Positions 26,718 through 36,103 are shown, counted from the first letter of the stretch. The stretch is DNA of 64,000 nucleotides from Paenibacillus sedimenti (GCF_014534655.1 NZ_JACVVD010000001.1:1073318-1137317), one strand, 5' to 3'. The notes: generated by a model not told the origin, from the sequence alone. Translations and numbers: made by a program.

Positions 26718-27488
26718 ATGAGTCAAGTCCTTCTAAATACGGCGCCGCAGCATTCCAAGCTGTCTGTCATGCTTGCGACAAGCGCACAAGAAATTGAACA
26801 TGCTATGCGTTTAAGGTATGAAGTTTTCGTGGAAGAAGAGAAAAACATGCGGATGCTGAATGAGGAAGGATTGGAGAAAGACGCCTACGATGCGTTCTGC
26901 GATCACTTGATTGTCAAAGATCTGGAAACGGATCGTGTAGTCGGAACGTACCGACTGCTCCCTGGAGACCGGGCGGTCAACAATATCGGATTTTATTCCG
27001 AAACTGAATTTGATTTGTCAGCGTACGCCCCATTCAAAACTCAAACCTTAGAGCTGGGACGCAGCTGTATCGCGCCCGAATACCGTGGAGGTAAAGCTAT
27101 CCAGCTGCTTTGGGAGGGAATAGCTTCTTATATTAGTGAGCGAAATTGTACGCATTTGATTGGTTGTGCAAGTGTGCACATGAACAATCTTGATGAATTG
27201 AACTTGATTTATACGATGCTGCGACAAAAACAAGTGTTGACCGATCGTTTCGGGATTCGTCCTCTCGCGACGCACCGTATCCCCGGTCTAACGGTTCTGG
27301 AGACGGAATGCAATGAAAAAGAAGTTTTCCGCAAGCTGCCGCCGCTGATGAAAGGTTATCAATGGCTCGGCGCGGAAATTGGCGGGGATCCGGCGTATGA
27401 TGAACTCTTTGAAACCGTAGATTTCTTTATTATCCTTCAGAAGGATCGTGTGACCCGTAGATACAAGCGCCACTTCTTGAACGCTTGA
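26718..27488 (+). CDS. OlsB-like GNAT N-acyltransferase
   Basis: This 256-aa protein resembles the OlsB/hemolysin-like branch of GNAT enzymes, whose best-known member transfers a fatty acyl group from acyl-ACP to the alpha-amine of ornithine. Family marks are MRLRYEVFVEEE, the DAFCDHLIV segment, VVGTYRLLPG, LELGRSCIAPEYRGG and the later IGCASVHM. ATG 26718 is used with AAAGG upstream; GTG 26709 is an alternative. The next gene encodes a second acyltransferase, so a two-step aminolipid synthesis is plausible. The true acyl acceptor cannot be read from sequence. Confidence 0.75.
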   Translation: MSQVLLNTAPQHSKLSVMLATSAQEIEHAMRLRYEVFVEEEKNMRMLNEEGLEKDAYDAFCDHLIVKDLETDRVVGTYRLLPGDRAVNNIGFYSETEFDLSAYAPFKTQTLELGRSCIAPEYRGGKAIQLLWEGIASYISERNCTHLIGCASVHMNNLDELNLIYTMLRQKQVLTDRFGIRPLATHRIPGLTVLETECNEKEVFRKLPPLMKGYQWLGAEIGGDPAYDELFETVDFFIILQKDRVTRRYKRHFLNA

Positions 27489-27517
27489 ATAGTTCATAAG
27501 ACACGGGAGGGGTAGTT

Positions 27518-28489
27518 TTGTACGATTGGATCGCGAAATTGACAACGAATGATACGTTGCTGCGCCGTTTATCGAATGGTTTCAGCTTCTTTCCCAGCTG
27601 GCTGATGAATGGTGTATGCGCTATTATGGCACGTGTACTGTTTTGGGGAGCAAGAAAAGGCGTTCGCAGACGGATTGAACGGAATATGGGGGATTTGCTT
27701 GCCCCGTTACCTCTAAGCATTTTAAAGCGGAATAGTTTGAACTATTTTCGAAATTTGGTGTTCACACTATATGAAATTTTGTTCCGATCGCATCGCATGG
27801 AGAAGTATGCCATTTCCTCATTTGATGTTCGTGGGGAGGCGAACCTGCATGAAGCTCAGGTACGGGCGCAGGGAAAAGGGTTCATCGTGTATACGCCGCA
27901 CATGGGTAACTTTTTCTACTACTATTGGTATTTGACTCGCAAGTATGATTGTTTGACGATTGCCTCAGCCGGAAGCCCGGAGCTCCGACCTCTCTATTTG
28001 AAATTCCAAGCGATGGGCTGCAAAGGTCTCGATTATGACAGCACACCGCCGCTGGAAATGTACCGCACGTTGAAAAAGCATTTGTCAGGTGGTGGCGTGC
28101 TCTTTATCCTGGGCGATTTCTGGCGTCCTACCTTTCCAATCTCGCGGCTTTTCGGTAGACTCACCCGGACGCCTGAAGGGGCGGCGATGCTTGCGTTGGA
28201 GATTCGAGTACCTATCGTGCCTTTTTACGGTTATAGAGTAAAAGGATTTCGGCATCGTCTTGTTTTTGAACAGCCTATGTATTTGTTTGAACAGTTTTCA
28301 CGTTCTCAACGTACGGAAGCGAATCAGGTGCTAAATCTCTTCATGGAGCGGGTTATTAGGGATCGGCCTTCAGAATGGTTTTACTGGTTTAACGTGCATG
28401 AACACTGGGAAAAAGCACGGGTGACGGGCGCCGCAGAACGGATGGATGAGACGGGAAACAGCGTGCGCGCTTCAGAAGCAGCAGGATAA
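27518..28489 (+). CDS. LpxL/HtrB-family lysophospholipid acyltransferase-like protein
   Basis: The 323-aa protein belongs by pattern to the LpxL/HtrB/PatA acyltransferase family: a [12 protein letters not shown] block where the catalytic H-x4-D/E motif is expected, [32 protein letters not shown] and [10 protein letters not shown]. In known members the motif is H-F/M-G-N-W-E/D; here the acidic residue is replaced by Phe (H-M-G-N-F-F). Either another residue serves or the protein is not a standard acyltransferase. It follows the OlsB-like gene by 29 nt with an ACGGGAGGGG site, so both are likely one operon acting on a membrane lipid. Confidence 0.72.
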   Translation: MYDWIAKLTTNDTLLRRLSNGFSFFPSWLMNGVCAIMARVLFWGARKGVRRRIERNMGDLLAPLPLSILKRNSLNYFRNLVFTLYEILFRSHRMEKYAISSFDVRGEANLHEAQVRAQGKGFIVYTPHMGNFFYYYWYLTRKYDCLTIASAGSPELRPLYLKFQAMGCKGLDYDSTPPLEMYRTLKKHLSGGGVLFILGDFWRPTFPISRLFGRLTRTPEGAAMLALEIRVPIVPFYGYRVKGFRHRLVFEQPMYLFEQFSRSQRTEANQVLNLFMERVIRDRPSEWFYWFNVHEHWEKARVTGAAERMDETGNSVRASEAAG

Positions 28490-28518
28490 CAACGACGAAA
28501 AGGATAGGTGAATGACCC

Positions 28519-29511
28519 ATGGATACAGGAAGCCACTTATTGTTTGGAGTCACATTAGCAGGACTTTCGTGTTTGGAACCAGCCGTTGCCGGGGAACCTG
28601 CACTTGCCCATGCTATACTCGCCGGCACCTTAATCGGCTCGCATGCACCTGATTTTGATACGGTCGCTCGCTTGCGAGGCTATTCGAGCTACGTTCGAAT
28701 ACACCGGGGAATCACACATTCGTTACCTGCCTTATTTCTCTGGCCCATAATCCTCAGCTTGCCAATTGCAGCCATATTCGGTGTCTGGGACCATCTGATC
28801 AGCCTTTATCTATGGACATTCGCTGCCGTTGTGTTTCACGTGTTCCTTGATTTATTTAACGTATACGGTGTTCAGTGCTTTCGGCCTTTTTCGAAAAAAT
28901 GGTTCCACCTCGATACTTTGTGTCTCTATGAACCTTTCTTGTTCGGTATCCATACTGTAGGTGTGCTGTTGTGGTTATTGGTATGGCAAGGAAACAGTAA
29001 TAGCTCTATTGGAATGATTTTCGCCTGGATCTATGGGGCAACCTTTGCTTACATCGCCATCCGTTCCTGGCAGCGTTATTATTTGATTAATCGGGTGAAA
29101 AGCGAACTAGGTCGCGATGGGATCTGCCATCTGATTCCCGGATTGAGCTGGTTTCATTGGCAATTCGTGCTGGAGAGCGAAGGAAGCTTCTTCCTTGGCG
29201 TCATCTGCTTCGGCAACGTTCAGATTCAAGAGGAATATACCCGAACGAACTATACGCAAGGGGATTCTCACCCGATCGTTCAAGCGACCCTGACCACGGA
29301 CGGCGTTCGCGCATTCCTGCACTTCGCACAGCGCATCCATGTGTGCTGGAAAGAGAAGCACGACGGCTACGAAGTACAGTGGCGCGATGTGCGGTTCTGG
29401 CATAAGCACAAGCTGCCTTTCGGCGTGAATGTGCAGCTGGATCGCGACATGAACGTGATCAGCGATACGCTCGGTTGGGATAAGAAGGCGTGGGATCCGC
29501 CTTATGTTTGA
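28519..29511 (+). CDS. YdjM-like membrane-bound metal-dependent hydrolase
   Basis: A 330-aa polytopic protein of the LexA-regulated YdjM/YbcI type family by motif: TGSHLLFG near the start, IGSHAPDFDTVARL, and HRGITHSLP with spaced His residues suited to metal binding. Four or five membrane helices fill residues about 75-205. The C-terminal 130 residues form a soluble domain rich in His, Trp and aromatic residues, longer than in short YdjM proteins. It begins 29 nt after the acyltransferase gene and ends at a terminator; whether it belongs to lipid synthesis is unknown. Confidence 0.75.
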   Translation: MDTGSHLLFGVTLAGLSCLEPAVAGEPALAHAILAGTLIGSHAPDFDTVARLRGYSSYVRIHRGITHSLPALFLWPIILSLPIAAIFGVWDHLISLYLWTFAAVVFHVFLDLFNVYGVQCFRPFSKKWFHLDTLCLYEPFLFGIHTVGVLLWLLVWQGNSNSSIGMIFAWIYGATFAYIAIRSWQRYYLINRVKSELGRDGICHLIPGLSWFHWQFVLESEGSFFLGVICFGNVQIQEEYTRTNYTQGDSHPIVQATLTTDGVRAFLHFAQRIHVCWKEKHDGYEVQWRDVRFWHKHKLPFGVNVQLDRDMNVISDTLGWDKKAWDPPYV

Positions 29512-29517
29512 AAATTG

Positions 29518-29547
29518 AAAAACCTTGCCTCTCTTGAGCAAGGTTTT
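29518..29547. terminator. Bidirectional terminator between ydjM-like gene and nitroreductase
   Basis: AAAACCTTGC (29519-29528) with GCAAGGTTTT (29538-29547); A/T runs on both sides serve the two convergent genes. Confidence 0.8.
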
Positions 29548-29564
29548 CTTTACTTTTGTTTTAT

Positions 29565-30173
29565 TTATTTAACGGGTTGATTGAACGTACCTTCAAAAAG
29601 CAGCTCAATCACCGGGCGCCTTGAGGAAGGCACTTCACGTTCTTGAAATTTCTCAGCTAACGCATCAACGGGTCCGCGATAGCCGATGGCAATAACCGCG
29701 TGAATGTCGTAGTCAGTAGGAACGCCAAGCGCTTCGCGAGCCTGCTGTCTGTCAAAACCGCCCATCGCGTGGGTGACAAGACCTTGATTGGCAGCTTCCA
29801 GTGCAAGGTAGCCCCAGGAGGCTCCGGCGTCAAAAGCGTGCGACGTGTTCGGATTGCCATTCAAAGTTTGTGTGTTTGAGATAACAACCGCAAGTACAGG
29901 AACTTTCTCGCACCATTCACGATTTCCGGGTGCGATAAAGGTATGGAATGAGGCTCTTTCTTCAGCCGTACGTGCGATAATGTAACGCCAAGGTTGCAAA
30001 TTACCGCCAGACGGAGCCCAGCGTGCCGCCTCGAAGAGGCTTAGTAAAACGTCCTCGGGCACTTCTTGATCTTTGAAGGAGCGCGGGGACCAACGTGTCA
30101 GAAACTGCGGGTTAATCTCATGGTCAGGCTGGCGGTGGGTTTCAACTTCTGAAGGTAGAACTTGGGTCATCAT
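29565..30173 (-). CDS. Nitroreductase family protein
   Basis: FMN-dependent NAD(P)H oxidoreductase of the nitroreductase fold, usually dimeric and cytosolic. It has FLTRWSPRSFKDQEV near the N-terminus, ARWAPSGGNLQPWRYI (FMN-contact segment), GASWGYLALEAANQGL and IGYRGP. At 202 aa it has the family size. GGAGG lies just before the first of two adjacent ATGs. Its substrate is unknown. It is monocistronic, divergent from the small gene at 30322. Confidence 0.88.
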   Translation of the reverse strand: MMTQVLPSEVETHRQPDHEINPQFLTRWSPRSFKDQEVPEDVLLSLFEAARWAPSGGNLQPWRYIIARTAEERASFHTFIAPGNREWCEKVPVLAVVISNTQTLNGNPNTSHAFDAGASWGYLALEAANQGLVTHAMGGFDRQQAREALGVPTDYDIHAVIAIGYRGPVDALAEKFQEREVPSSRRPVIELLFEGTFNQPVK

Positions 30174-30269
30174 GGATTCCTCCTTTTTTTCAACTCCCCA
30201 TCATTTTAACTGATTTTTCCATATAATACGAATTCGCCGAATAGGCAAGAGTTGTATGTTTCCCAATAA

Positions 30270-30298
30270 TTAGGTAAAACTAGTTGGTATGATATAAT
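30270..30298 (+). promoter_or_regulatory. Extended -10 promoter of the 30322 gene
   Basis: A perfect TATAAT (30293-30298) preceded by TGA (extended -10, TGn) with a poor -35 TTAGGT 17 nt upstream (30270-30275). Confidence 0.55.
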
Positions 30299-30321
30299 GT
30301 ACCGAGAAGAGGTGCGAGTTG

Positions 30322-30540
30322 ATGGTGAATTTTACGAGTCAAGATATTACGATTATTGAAAGAGCACTGAGAACGGCCATGAAACATGAGCAAGAGGAGA
30401 ACAGATCCCGGGATTATCGGGAAGTGCTGTTGAAGCTGCAGGAAAGCGCTGAGCAAGCGCTGAAATTGAATGCCAGGACGACGCTTGAAGATCATGACGG
30501 GATTCGTTACGATTATGATGACTCTTCGGATCTTATGTAG
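30322..30540 (+). CDS. Small hypothetical protein
   Basis: A 72-aa soluble, helical and highly charged protein with FTSQDITIIERAL at the start, a basic/acidic middle (KHEQEENRSRDYREVL) and an acidic end (DGIRYDYDDSSD). ATG 30322 lies 7 nt after GAAGAGGTG. It has its own strong promoter, and the mrfA promoter begins at its stop codon. I do not recognise the family. Confidence 0.65.
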   Translation: MVNFTSQDITIIERALRTAMKHEQEENRSRDYREVLLKLQESAEQALKLNARTTLEDHDGIRYDYDDSSDLM

Positions 30541-30566
30541 ACATACGAACGTATATTCTGTAAAAT
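30538..30566 (+). promoter_or_regulatory. mrfAB promoter with LexA-like box in the spacer
   Basis: TAGACA (30538-30543), exactly 17 nt, TAAAAT (30561-30566). Inside the spacer is CGAACGTATATTCT (30546-30559). Compared with the Bacillus LexA (DinR) consensus CGAACRNRYGTTYC it fits at 12 of 14 positions, with ATTC in place of GTTC in the right half. A repressor here would block polymerase. Confidence 0.55.
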
Positions 30567-30598
30567 AGAAGAAACTATTTGGTAAGGAGATTCGACTT

Positions 30599-32887
30599 AT
30601 GAATCCTTTAACTGGCAAGGTTTCTTCCATCGCAGAAATGATAGACTGGATTCGCAAATCGCCTGAGATCATGTCTCAGGTTACATATTGGCATACGATA
30701 CCCCCGCGCGATCCGAAGCTGGCTGAATTTCCAGAAGGACTGCACGAGGGTATTCGTTCTGCGCTAAAGCATAAAAATATTAACCGATTATATACGCATC
30801 AATCAGATTCGTTTCGAGAGGCGACTGCCGGCAATCACGTGGTTACGGTGACGCCGACGGCATCGGGCAAAACCCTTTGTTACAATCTGCCTGTGCTGCA
30901 AAAAATTCTTGAAAACGACGCATCGCGCGCGTTGTATTTGTTTCCAACCAAAGCGCTCGCGCAAGATCAGGTGGCGGAGTTGCAGGAAATGGTCGACTTC
31001 ATGGAGGTCGATATTAAGACGCACACGTATGACGGTGATACACCCCCAACGGTAAGGCAAGCGATTCGCAATGCCGGGCATATCGTGGTGACGAACCCCG
31101 ATATGCTGCATTCAGCCATCCTGCCGCACCATACGAAGTGGGTGAAGCTGTTTGAGAATTTGAACTATATTGTGATTGATGAGGTACATTCATATCGCGG
31201 GGTATTTGGTTCACATGTTGCGAATGTCATTCGCAGATTGAAGCGGATTTGTCGATTTTACGGCTCGAATCCGCGGTTTATTTGCGCTTCGGCGACAATC
31301 GATAATCCGAAGGAGCATGCGGAGCGGCTGATTGGGGAGAGCGTGTCGCTAATCGACAATAATGGAGCGCCGGCAGGCGAGAAGCACTTTGTGTTCTATA
31401 ATCCGCCGGTCGTGAATCAGCAGCTCGGCATTCGCAAGAGCTCGGTGCTGGAGACGCGCAAGCTGGCGGGAACGCTGCTGCGGAGCGGGATCCAGACGAT
31501 TGTTTTTGCCCGGAGCCGCGTGCGCGTGGAGATATTGCTGACCTATCTACAGGAGCTTATCGCGCATGAACTGGGCAGCAAATCGATCCGCGGCTACCGC
31601 GGCGGCTATCTCCCGAAGCTGCGCCGGGAGATCGAGAGAGGCTTACGCAGCGGAGAAATCCGCGGCGTCGTCAGCACGAACGCGCTTGAGCTGGGCATCG
31701 ACATCGGCCAGCTGCAAGCGTGCGTGCTCAACGGCTATCCGGGCACGATAGCCAGCACTTGGCAGCAGTCCGGGCGTGCCGGACGGCGGCAGGAGACCTC
31801 GCTGACGATTCTCGTCGCGAGCAGCAACCCGCTGGATCAATATTTGATCCAGAATCCGCGGTATTTCTTCGAGCGGCCGCCGGAGCAGGCGCTCATACAC
31901 CCAGACAACCTGATCATTCTCGTGGATCATGTAAAATGTGCGGCTTATGAGCTTCCATTTGAAGCGAATGAAAGCTTCGGAGGTGAGCAGCTTACGGATA
32001 TTTTGGAGTTTTTGACCGAGGAGCAGGTGCTTCATCAGGTGAAGGACCGCTGGTATTGGATGGAGCAGTCTTTTCCGGCGCATAACATCTCTTTGCGCTC
32101 GGCGGCGCAGGAGAACTTCATCATCATCGATATGACGAACGGACATCGCGTGATTGGAGAATGCGATCGCTTCAGCGCTCCGACGCTTATTCATGAAGAG
32201 GCGATCTATATCCATGAAGGCATCCAATTCCAAGTTGAGAAGTTGGATTATGAAGAGAAGAAGGCGTACGTTCGTCAAGTGAACGTGGATTATTTCACTG
32301 ACGCTAGTTTAGCGGTTCAGCTTAAAGTGCTGCATGTGAACCGGGAAGGTAACTCAGGCGGACTGCTCCGACAACTTGGGGAAGTCACCGTTAATGCGCA
32401 GCCTACGATTTTCAAAAAAATTCGTTTGAAGACACATGAGAACATAGGTTCCGGTCCTATACGGCTTCCGGAAGAAGAGCTGCATACGAGCTCATACTGG
32501 TTTACATTCGATGAGTCGATGTCGGCAGGCCGCAGCGCGAACGATATGCAGCACGCGCTGCTCGGCATCGCGAACGTGCTGGCTCATATCGCGCCGCTCT
32601 ATTTGATGTGCGACCCGATGGATATTCGGGTCGTGCCACAGGTGCGCGCCGTGCATAACAAGCTGCCGACGGTGTTTTTCTATGACCGCTATCCGGGCGG
32701 CGTAGGTCTGAGCGAGCGGCTGTACGAAGTGCACGGCCAGCTCATGGATCAGGCGCGCAGCCTCATCACCGGCTGCGGCTGCCTAAGCGGCTGCCCGGCC
32801 TGCGTCGGGCCGATCGAAGAGGTCGGCTTGCTCGGCAAGCAGCTCGCCCTGGAGCTGCTGTCGCAGCTCGAAGGCGGTGCCCGATGA
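30599..32887 (+). CDS. mrfA: MrfA-type DEAD/DEAH-box DNA repair helicase
   Basis: MrfA (YprA) is a superfamily-2 3'-5' helicase that, with the nuclease MrfB, repairs mitomycin C lesions independently of UvrABC in B. subtilis. Motifs: THQSDSF (Q-like), TPTASGKT (Walker A, about 84-91), VIDEVHSYRG (DEVH, about 190), CASATI (SAT), and the C-terminal helicase half with TNALELGIDIG and QSGRAGRR. The conserved MZB-type C-terminus carries four cysteines in CGCLSGCPAC. A GGTAAGGAGA site precedes the ATG. Its stop overlaps mrfB (ATGA). GC content rises sharply in the middle and at the 3' end. Confidence 0.92.
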   Translation: MNPLTGKVSSIAEMIDWIRKSPEIMSQVTYWHTIPPRDPKLAEFPEGLHEGIRSALKHKNINRLYTHQSDSFREATAGNHVVTVTPTASGKTLCYNLPVLQKILENDASRALYLFPTKALAQDQVAELQEMVDFMEVDIKTHTYDGDTPPTVRQAIRNAGHIVVTNPDMLHSAILPHHTKWVKLFENLNYIVIDEVHSYRGVFGSHVANVIRRLKRICRFYGSNPRFICASATIDNPKEHAERLIGESVSLIDNNGAPAGEKHFVFYNPPVVNQQLGIRKSSVLETRKLAGTLLRSGIQTIVFARSRVRVEILLTYLQELIAHELGSKSIRGYRGGYLPKLRREIERGLRSGEIRGVVSTNALELGIDIGQLQACVLNGYPGTIASTWQQSGRAGRRQETSLTILVASSNPLDQYLIQNPRYFFERPPEQALIHPDNLIILVDHVKCAAYELPFEANESFGGEQLTDILEFLTEEQVLHQVKDRWYWMEQSFPAHNISLRSAAQENFIIIDMTNGHRVIGECDRFSAPTLIHEEAIYIHEGIQFQVEKLDYEEKKAYVRQVNVDYFTDASLAVQLKVLHVNREGNSGGLLRQLGEVTVNAQPTIFKKIRLKTHENIGSGPIRLPEEELHTSSYWFTFDESMSAGRSANDMQHALLGIANVLAHIAPLYLMCDPMDIRVVPQVRAVHNKLPTVFFYDRYPGGVGLSERLYEVHGQLMDQARSLITGCGCLSGCPACVGPIEEVGLLGKQLALELLSQLEGGAR

Positions 32888-34347
32888 GCGGGCTCCGCGA
32901 GAGACTCAGCCGCCTCCGGGGAACCGAGGCGGCACCTGCGGCTCCGCCGCCTGCGCCGGAAGCGGGCGGCGAATGGGCGCAGCTCGGCGCCCATGTCGAA
33001 ACGAGCCCGGCAGGCTCGTTCGTGATGCGGCGCCGGACGTACGGCGCAGACAGCGTGCACGGCAAGTATCGGCTGAGCGAGCTCGCCGAACATGTGCAGC
33101 AGCTGTCCTGCTTTCACGACCGCGATGCCGTCGTCCGTATCGAAGAGCTGCTCTTCTTCGATACGGAGACGACCGGACTCGGCGTCGGAGCGGGCAACGT
33201 GCCGTTCCTCGTCGGCATCGGCTATTACAGTGGAGAGCTGTTCATTATTGAACAGCTCTTGATTCGCAACCCTGCAGAAGAGCACGCGATGCTCGCCTAT
33301 CTGCAAGCGTTGCTCCCGCGCTTTACACATATTGTTTCTTATAACGGCCGCACGTTTGATTGGCCGATTTTGAAGAACCGCTATGTGCTCAACCGACTAA
33401 AGCTGGACGACTCCGAGCTGCTTCAACTTGATCTTCTCTATCCGTCTCGCAGCTTGTGGCGGAACTCATTACCCTCATGCCGGCTCAGCAAAGTCGAGGA
33501 AAGCCGCCTCGGTTTCGAACGTGTCGATGATGTGCCCGGTTCTATGGCGCCGACGCTCTATTTTCAATACCTGGCTGAAAAAGATCCTTCTGTGCTTCAG
33601 GGCGTATTCGTCCATAATGAGCACGATATTGTGACTTTGGCGGCGCTGTCGATTCATTTCGGCAAGCTGCTGGGAGGTTCGGATTGCATGGAAGTCAACG
33701 CAGATAAGGATTCCGGTATAAGTTTGGATTCTGATCCGGAATCAGGTATGGGTGATTATATAGACTTAGAAGAACGCTATCGGACGGGACTATGGCTAGA
33801 GAAGATGGGGCGATCTGCACTTGCGGAGCAAGTGCTTGATAAGCTCTTCGCAATACTTCTACATGAGGCTCATTCCTCAGCATCGCAAACCGGTACTATG
33901 CAACCATCAGGAGCATTCACTCATTCTGATCAGGAGTCAACGCTCTTGCTCTTAGCTTCGTTTTATAAGAAAAAAGGGAAATACCCGCGATCCGTCGAGT
34001 TGTGGAAGCGATGGATCGAAGCCAAACATGCCAGTATTGCGCTCCAGTTGGAGCCCTACTTGGAATTGGCGATGTACTATGAGCACCGTGAGAAAAATGT
34101 TCGTCAAGCGCTCTTTTATGCTGAAGAAGCATGGGCTAAGCTGTGGCGCAGGCGTTCCTTGCAGCGCAGCGACAGCAAGCATGCGGAAGCTGAAGAGGCA
34201 TTGGAGCGGCGTATTCGGCGGCTGAAAGAAAAGCTGCAAAAGATGGAAAGCCCGGAATCCCGGCTTAACCTCTCCAAAACGTCGCAAGCCAAAGCGGCGA
34301 AACCGCGCCGTTTGAAACCAGTGTACGTTAGTGAAGGCTTGATTTGA
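32884..34347 (+). CDS. mrfB: MrfB-type DnaQ-like exonuclease
   Basis: MrfB (YprB) is the RNase-H-fold exonuclease partner of MrfA. The DnaQ-like motifs are LLFFDTETTGLG (catalytic Asp/Glu), VSYNGRTFDWPILKNR with Asp, and HNEHDIVTLAAL with His and Asp in the third motif. The C-terminal 200 residues are helical and TPR-like (ESTLLLLASFYKKKGKY, YLELAMYYEHREKNVRQAL) and end in a basic tail. The N-terminal 35 residues are Ala/Pro-rich. ATG overlaps the mrfA stop by four bases. Confidence 0.9.
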   Translation: MSGLRERLSRLRGTEAAPAAPPPAPEAGGEWAQLGAHVETSPAGSFVMRRRTYGADSVHGKYRLSELAEHVQQLSCFHDRDAVVRIEELLFFDTETTGLGVGAGNVPFLVGIGYYSGELFIIEQLLIRNPAEEHAMLAYLQALLPRFTHIVSYNGRTFDWPILKNRYVLNRLKLDDSELLQLDLLYPSRSLWRNSLPSCRLSKVEESRLGFERVDDVPGSMAPTLYFQYLAEKDPSVLQGVFVHNEHDIVTLAALSIHFGKLLGGSDCMEVNADKDSGISLDSDPESGMGDYIDLEERYRTGLWLEKMGRSALAEQVLDKLFAILLHEAHSSASQTGTMQPSGAFTHSDQESTLLLLASFYKKKGKYPRSVELWKRWIEAKHASIALQLEPYLELAMYYEHREKNVRQALFYAEEAWAKLWRRRSLQRSDSKHAEAEEALERRIRRLKEKLQKMESPESRLNLSKTSQAKAAKPRRLKPVYVSEGLI

Positions 34348-34435
34348 CTTCGAGTTTTTTTCTTCAGGGATTTGGTCCGTTTATTAGCCGTTCTTTTTGG
34401 ACATACAAGGAAGAAAACGGCAAGGAGCAAGCAGC

Positions 34436-35245
34436 ATGCCTGAACTTCCGGAAATGGAAACGTACCGCCTGCAATTGACCCCTTTGATTCAAGGGATGAC
34501 CATAACCGGGGTCGAAGTTACCCGTCCTAAATCATTGAATGTGGAGCCTGAGCGATTTGCTCAAGCGCTGACAGGCAGCCGTATTGTACGTATAGATCGC
34601 AGAGCGAAACACTTGATATTTCTATTAGCAACCGGAGAGGTGCTGCTTCTGCATCTCATGCTTGGGGGTTCCTTGTTCTATGGCTCGGCGGAAGAGAAAC
34701 CGGATCGGACGGCACAGGTTGTGATCGATTTCGGAACGAAAAATTTATATTTTATCGGGCTGCGCCTTGGTTATTTGCATTTACACAAGCTCGCAGATTT
34801 GGAGTCGCTGTTAAGCAAGCTTGGCCCGGAGCCGCTTGAATCCGACTTCACTTTTGACGAATTCCAGCAAGTCCTCAAAGGCAAGAAAGGCAGCCTCAAA
34901 GTAACGTTGGTTGATCAGACTGTCTTATCAGGCATCGGAAACTGTTATTCGGATGAGATTTGTTTTTATGCAGGACTGCTGCCGATTCGCAAGGTTCCAT
35001 CCTTCAACATTGAGGAGCTGAACCGCCTGTACCAGGCGATGCGGACCGTTCTGCACGAAGCTATTGGCTACGGCGGGTATATGGATTCTCCTTTATTTGC
35101 CGGTGATCGATTAACCGGAGGGTTTGATGCGCGTTGCCGGGTTTACGATAGGGAAGGGGAGCCCTGTATGCGGTGCAGGCATCCTCTTATTAAGGTTGAG
35201 GTATCAAGCCGCAAATGTTTTTACTGTGCGAATTGTCAGATATGA
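34436..35245 (+). CDS. Formamidopyrimidine-DNA glycosylase (Fpg/MutM-type)
   Basis: Fpg/Nei enzymes excise oxidised bases and cut the abasic site. After Met removal the protein starts PELPEMETYR, with the catalytic Pro1 and Glu2. The conserved basic residue is in RRAKHLIF, the helix-two-turn-helix part is SGIGNCYSDEICFYAGLLP (Cys where Ile is usual), and the C-terminal zinc finger has CMRC and CFYCANC. It is 269 aa. ATG 34436 is fixed by the PELPE motif and AAGGAGC upstream. It forms an operon with endonuclease IV, which would finish the incised sites. Confidence 0.88.
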   Translation: MPELPEMETYRLQLTPLIQGMTITGVEVTRPKSLNVEPERFAQALTGSRIVRIDRRAKHLIFLLATGEVLLLHLMLGGSLFYGSAEEKPDRTAQVVIDFGTKNLYFIGLRLGYLHLHKLADLESLLSKLGPEPLESDFTFDEFQQVLKGKKGSLKVTLVDQTVLSGIGNCYSDEICFYAGLLPIRKVPSFNIEELNRLYQAMRTVLHEAIGYGGYMDSPLFAGDRLTGGFDARCRVYDREGEPCMRCRHPLIKVEVSSRKCFYCANCQI

Positions 35246-35260
35246 GGGGGCTGAGCATGC

Positions 35261-36103
35261 ATGTTTATTGGCTCTCATGTGAGTACGCGAGGCGGCTATA
35301 TAGGCGCCGCCAAGACAGCTTTATCCATAGGTGCTAATGCCTTTCAGTATTTTCCGATGAACCCCCGAAGTCTGGCCACCAAAGTTTTTAGTCTCCGTGA
35401 TGCTGAAGCATGCGCGCAATTTTGCCAAGAGCAGAGAATGTTGTCAATTGGTCATGCACCTTATCCTTTGAATCCTGCAGCCGGAGACGATGAGAGAAGT
35501 TTGATGGTACGGCTTTTGATCAACGGATTGGAAATTACCGGGGCTTGCGGGTCTGTAGGTCTTGTGGTGCATTTTGGAAAATATGTTGGAAAAGACCCGT
35601 TACAAGGCTACAAAAATATAATACAATGTTTGAATAGCGCAACGCGGGCGTATCGCGGATCGTCATTGATTTTACTTGAAAATCAAGCCGGAGAAGGCGC
35701 TCAAATGGGGCTGACGCTGGAAGAGATGGTACAGGTGCGTAAGCTCTGTGAACACCCGGAGAAAATTGGTTTTTGTTTAGATACGTGCCATGCTTTTGCT
35801 AGTGGAATGTGGCGTGGCGATGATTGGAAAGAGATGGAGACGAGGGGCGAGAGACTGGATTACCTCCCGCACTTGAAAGCTGTCCACCTTAACGACTCTG
35901 TTCATCCCTGCGGTTCCCGTCGAGATCGTCATGCGAATATCGGAGCCGGCTATATTGGAAACGATCACATGCGGCAACTGTTAACTTCCAGACATTTGCA
36001 GCATCTACCTATCGTATTAGAAACAGGAACAGGCCGGGATGGAACCCACCGCGAAGAAATATTGCATGTAAAATCATTGGCAGGAAAGGGAGATCCGCGA
36101 TGA
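35261..36103 (+). CDS. nfo: Endonuclease IV (AP endonuclease)
   Basis: Endonuclease IV cleaves 5' to abasic sites and repairs blocked 3' ends using three zinc ions. The 280-aa TIM-barrel protein has GSHVSTRGGY near the start, AFQYFPMNPRS, the HFGKYVGKD segment with a zinc His, LLENQAGEG (metal Glu), FCLDTCHAFASG (Asp, His), HLNDSVHPCGSRRDRHANIGAG and LETGTGRDG. It lies 15 nt behind the glycosylase gene and its TGA overlaps the start of the cREC-like gene, so the three are co-translated. Confidence 0.93.
   Translation: MFIGSHVSTRGGYIGAAKTALSIGANAFQYFPMNPRSLATKVFSLRDAEACAQFCQEQRMLSIGHAPYPLNPAAGDDERSLMVRLLINGLEITGACGSVGLVVHFGKYVGKDPLQGYKNIIQCLNSATRAYRGSSLILLENQAGEGAQMGLTLEEMVQVRKLCEHPEKIGFCLDTCHAFASGMWRGDDWKEMETRGERLDYLPHLKAVHLNDSVHPCGSRRDRHANIGAGYIGNDHMRQLLTSRHLQHLPIVLETGTGRDGTHREEILHVKSLAGKGDPR

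Noticed and set aside
34348..34380. Terminator after mrfB
   Set aside because: T-run present but only a 4-bp stem with a long loop.
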